Shown piece by piece: positions 6,884-8,439 of a stretch of 8,439 nt of DNA. The notes below the pieces were generated by a model. The model was not told the origin of the DNA. It was given only the letters and a program-made list of their open reading frames with translations, and made no database searches. Both the position numbers and the translations under genes were made by a program. The stretch is from an uncultured Chlamydiae bacterium. Its GTDB lineage: Bacteria; Chlamydiota; Chlamydiia; Chlamydiales; Rhabdochlamydiaceae. The first letter of the stretch is position 1, and the number at the start of each line of letters is the position of its first letter. The DNA is taken from NCBI GenBank assembly GCA_903867585.1, contig CAIPRZ010000142.1, forward strand, positions 1-8,439, given 5' to 3'.

Positions 6884-7968
6884 TAGAGTTTGATAGCCTC
6901 AAGCTTTCGGGCTTCAGAAATTTTGATGATGAAATATTAGAATTTGTTCCAGGAACTAACATTATCCTGGGACAAAACGGTCATGGTAAATCTAATCTCC
7001 TTGAGGCTCTTTATCTTGTCTGTACGGGCAAATCCTTTAGAACCTCTTTTATTAAAGAGCTGATTGGCTTTAATAAAACTGGATTTTTGGTTGAAGCTTC
7101 TGTCAAAAAACAAAATATTCACCATAAAATTAAAATAGAGCTCTATCCTCATAAAAAAAAACTTCAGATTAATAATACAAGCTATAGCCATCTACACCCT
7201 TTGATGGGTTTTTTACCGGTGGTAATTATTACCCCAGAAATGAAAAAGATTATCGATGGAGGTCCTTTAGAAAGGAGAAAATTCATCGATTTTTTAGCCT
7301 CTCAATTATCAAAACCCTATTTTGAATCCATCACCCGCTATCATAAAGCGTTGAAGCAGCGTAATGCTGCTTTAAAATTTAAACAGCCAAGCTCGATGTG
7401 GGAACAACTCATGGCTAAAGAATGGATTTTTATCGACTCTTTTAGAAATAAGCTGATTGCAAGACTTGAAAAACTTTCAAATGACCATCTTCTAAAATAT
7501 CCCCATTTAGAAGCTGAAATAAAACTGCAGTATACTCGAAGTACAAAAGATAACACCTCTTTGGCATCTGAAGACGCTATTTGTAAATTCTACCAAATGC
7601 AAAAAGCGCAAGATCTTCATGCTGGGACTACACTTTATGGTCCTCACCGGGAAGATGTGACGATTATACTCAATGGCTCAAAAGCTGAATTAACAGCCAG
7701 TGAAGGGCAAAAAAAGATGTTAGTTGTAGCTCTATGCTTAGCCAGTTACAACCTTCTTCAAGAAAGCCTAGGACTAGAGCCTCTACTACTCATTGACGAT
7801 TATGACGCCCATTTTGATGGGATCCGTAAAAATTGGATTACAAGCGAACTTAAAGAAATGAAACAGGCCTTTTTAACCAGCCCCCTCGATGAGCTAACTG
7901 GCCAACAAGGGACTTTTTATATTGAAAAAGGAAAATTTATACAGACGATGGAAGGTCATATCATCTAA
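6880..7968 (+). CDS. recF: DNA replication and repair protein RecF
   Basis: RecF is an SMC-like ATPase that, with RecO and RecR, helps load RecA onto gapped single-stranded DNA. The 362 residues fit the family. The Walker A motif is GQNGHGKSN (31-39), followed by LLEALYLVCTGKSFR. The central region holds the GGPLERRKFIDFLASQ stretch (127-142). TLYGPHRED (251-259) precedes the signature motif TASEGQKK (272-279), and Walker B is PLLLIDD (301-307). The sequence after Walker B reads YDAHFD where many RecF proteins have VFSELD; both Walker B Asp residues are kept. The start is a GTG overlapping the dnaN TGA by 4 bases (GTGA), and no Shine-Dalgarno sequence is visible, so translation is probably coupled to dnaN. 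An ATPase defect is not indicated. Confidence 0.97.
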   Translation: MIEFDSLKLSGFRNFDDEILEFVPGTNIILGQNGHGKSNLLEALYLVCTGKSFRTSFIKELIGFNKTGFLVEASVKKQNIHHKIKIELYPHKKKLQINNTSYSHLHPLMGFLPVVIITPEMKKIIDGGPLERRKFIDFLASQLSKPYFESITRYHKALKQRNAALKFKQPSSMWEQLMAKEWIFIDSFRNKLIARLEKLSNDHLLKYPHLEAEIKLQYTRSTKDNTSLASEDAICKFYQMQKAQDLHAGTTLYGPHREDVTIILNGSKAELTASEGQKKMLVVALCLASYNLLQESLGLEPLLLIDDYDAHFDGIRKNWITSELKEMKQAFLTSPLDELTGQQGTFYIEKGKFIQTMEGHII

Positions 7969-7982
7969 ATAATGACAACTTA

Positions 7983-8432
7983 TTAAACCTTATTTTTATC
8001 AGTTTTTTTAGGAATAGTTTTAACGTCGATAATAGTGATCTCTAAAGGTTTTTCTAATTTGTTATAACGGACCATGGAAGCCTCAAAATCGGGCCTATTT
8101 TTGGCAAATTCTTTAAATACCTTCTTTTTAAAGAAATCTAAGTGGGACTGACTGCGATTAAAGATATTCATAATAGAAGCAGGGTCAACAGGGTCTTGGT
8201 GATTGCTGTATTCAATGATAATTTCTGACAAGGGGTGTTTCCATTTAGCATGGCCAGTTGAATTGGCAATCCATATCCAAAGTTTTTTTTCAAATAAACA
8301 GGAAACATCACTTAAACTTACATTGTATTTACCAGAAAATTTCTTCTTTGGGTCTGCAACCTGAGCTAAGAAAGAAACTAAAGCTTTATTGTCTGCATGG
8401 CATTGCTTGAGAGAATCTAATATATTATTCAT
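7983..8432 (-). CDS. Uncharacterised soluble protein, possibly 5'-truncated
   Basis: I do not recognise this protein. From the ATG at 8430-8432 it has 149 residues. It is rich in Lys and aromatic residues, has no membrane segment or signal peptide, and ends in a basic tail (KKTDKNKV). A central part reads KLWIWIANSTGHAKWKHPLSEIIIEY (split: KLWIWIANS at about 50-58, then HPLSEIIIEY at about 66-75), followed by a predicted-helical charged stretch. Only seven bases lie upstream in the window, and they hold no in-frame stop, so the true start could be further right. The gene converges on recF with a 14-base gap and no clear terminator between them. Base composition is like the rest of the window. 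The long intact frame is the main evidence that it is a gene. Confidence 0.65.
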   Translation of the reverse strand: MNNILDSLKQCHADNKALVSFLAQVADPKKKFSGKYNVSLSDVSCLFEKKLWIWIANSTGHAKWKHPLSEIIIEYSNHQDPVDPASIMNIFNRSQSHLDFFKKKVFKEFAKNRPDFEASMVRYNKLEKPLEITIIDVKTIPKKTDKNKV

Positions 8433-8439
8433 AGAAATA

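Noticed and set aside
7952..7981. Possible hairpin at the recF end: GTCAT (7955-7959) pairing with ATGAC (7972-7976), extendable by AAG/CTT with a bulge.
   Set aside because: The stem is short, bulged, AT-rich, overlaps the recF coding end and lacks a following T tract, so it is not a convincing terminator.
1..8439. Search for CRISPR repeats, insertion sequences, tRNA genes, tmRNA, toxin-antitoxin or defence genes.
   Set aside because: No regularly spaced repeats, transposase motifs, terminal inverted repeats, tRNA-like cloverleaf or recognisable defence proteins were seen; almost all bases are accounted for by the listed genes.

Overview
The window is a compact, AT-rich stretch of housekeeping genes, most likely from a member of the Chlamydiota outside the genus Chlamydia. 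The main grounds are protein features recalled from the family. The sliding clamp keeps chlamydial-looking stretches such as LHREELISLLKQVSLFT and the ending FVIMPMRL. The Kdo transferase has an EGD motif where most bacteria have ETE/ETD. The pairs leuS-waaA and smpB-dnaN-recF are also neighbours in Chlamydia genomes (from memory, the C. trachomatis regions CT208-209 and CT074-076). No database search was possible, so the assignment rests on recognised motifs and gene order.

Left part (1-3710, minus strand): leuS (leucyl-tRNA synthetase) is followed by waaA (Kdo transferase), which overlaps it by 20 bases and runs off the left edge just short of its expected end. A good promoter candidate lies just upstream of leuS.

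Middle and right part (about 3767-7968, plus strand): an unrecognised 464- to 486-residue protein that looks like a chain of winged-helix-type segments is followed after 5 bases by smpB (trans-translation). A separate promoter candidate then precedes dnaN and recF, whose stop and start codons overlap by 4 bases. The divergent promoters for leuS and the unknown gene appear to share the same -35 bases (TTGCTGCAA).

Right edge (7983-8432, minus strand): an unrecognised soluble, lysine-rich protein converges on recF with a 14-base gap. Its reading frame is still open at the window edge, so its start is uncertain.

The functions are core ones: leucine tRNA charging, lipopolysaccharide inner core, ribosome rescue, replication clamp and gap repair. 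No mobile element, CRISPR array, tRNA, rRNA or obvious defence system was seen, and no stretch of more than about 125 bases lacks a gene. The least explained items are the tandem winged-helix-like protein upstream of smpB, the shared divergent promoter and the unknown gene at the right edge.
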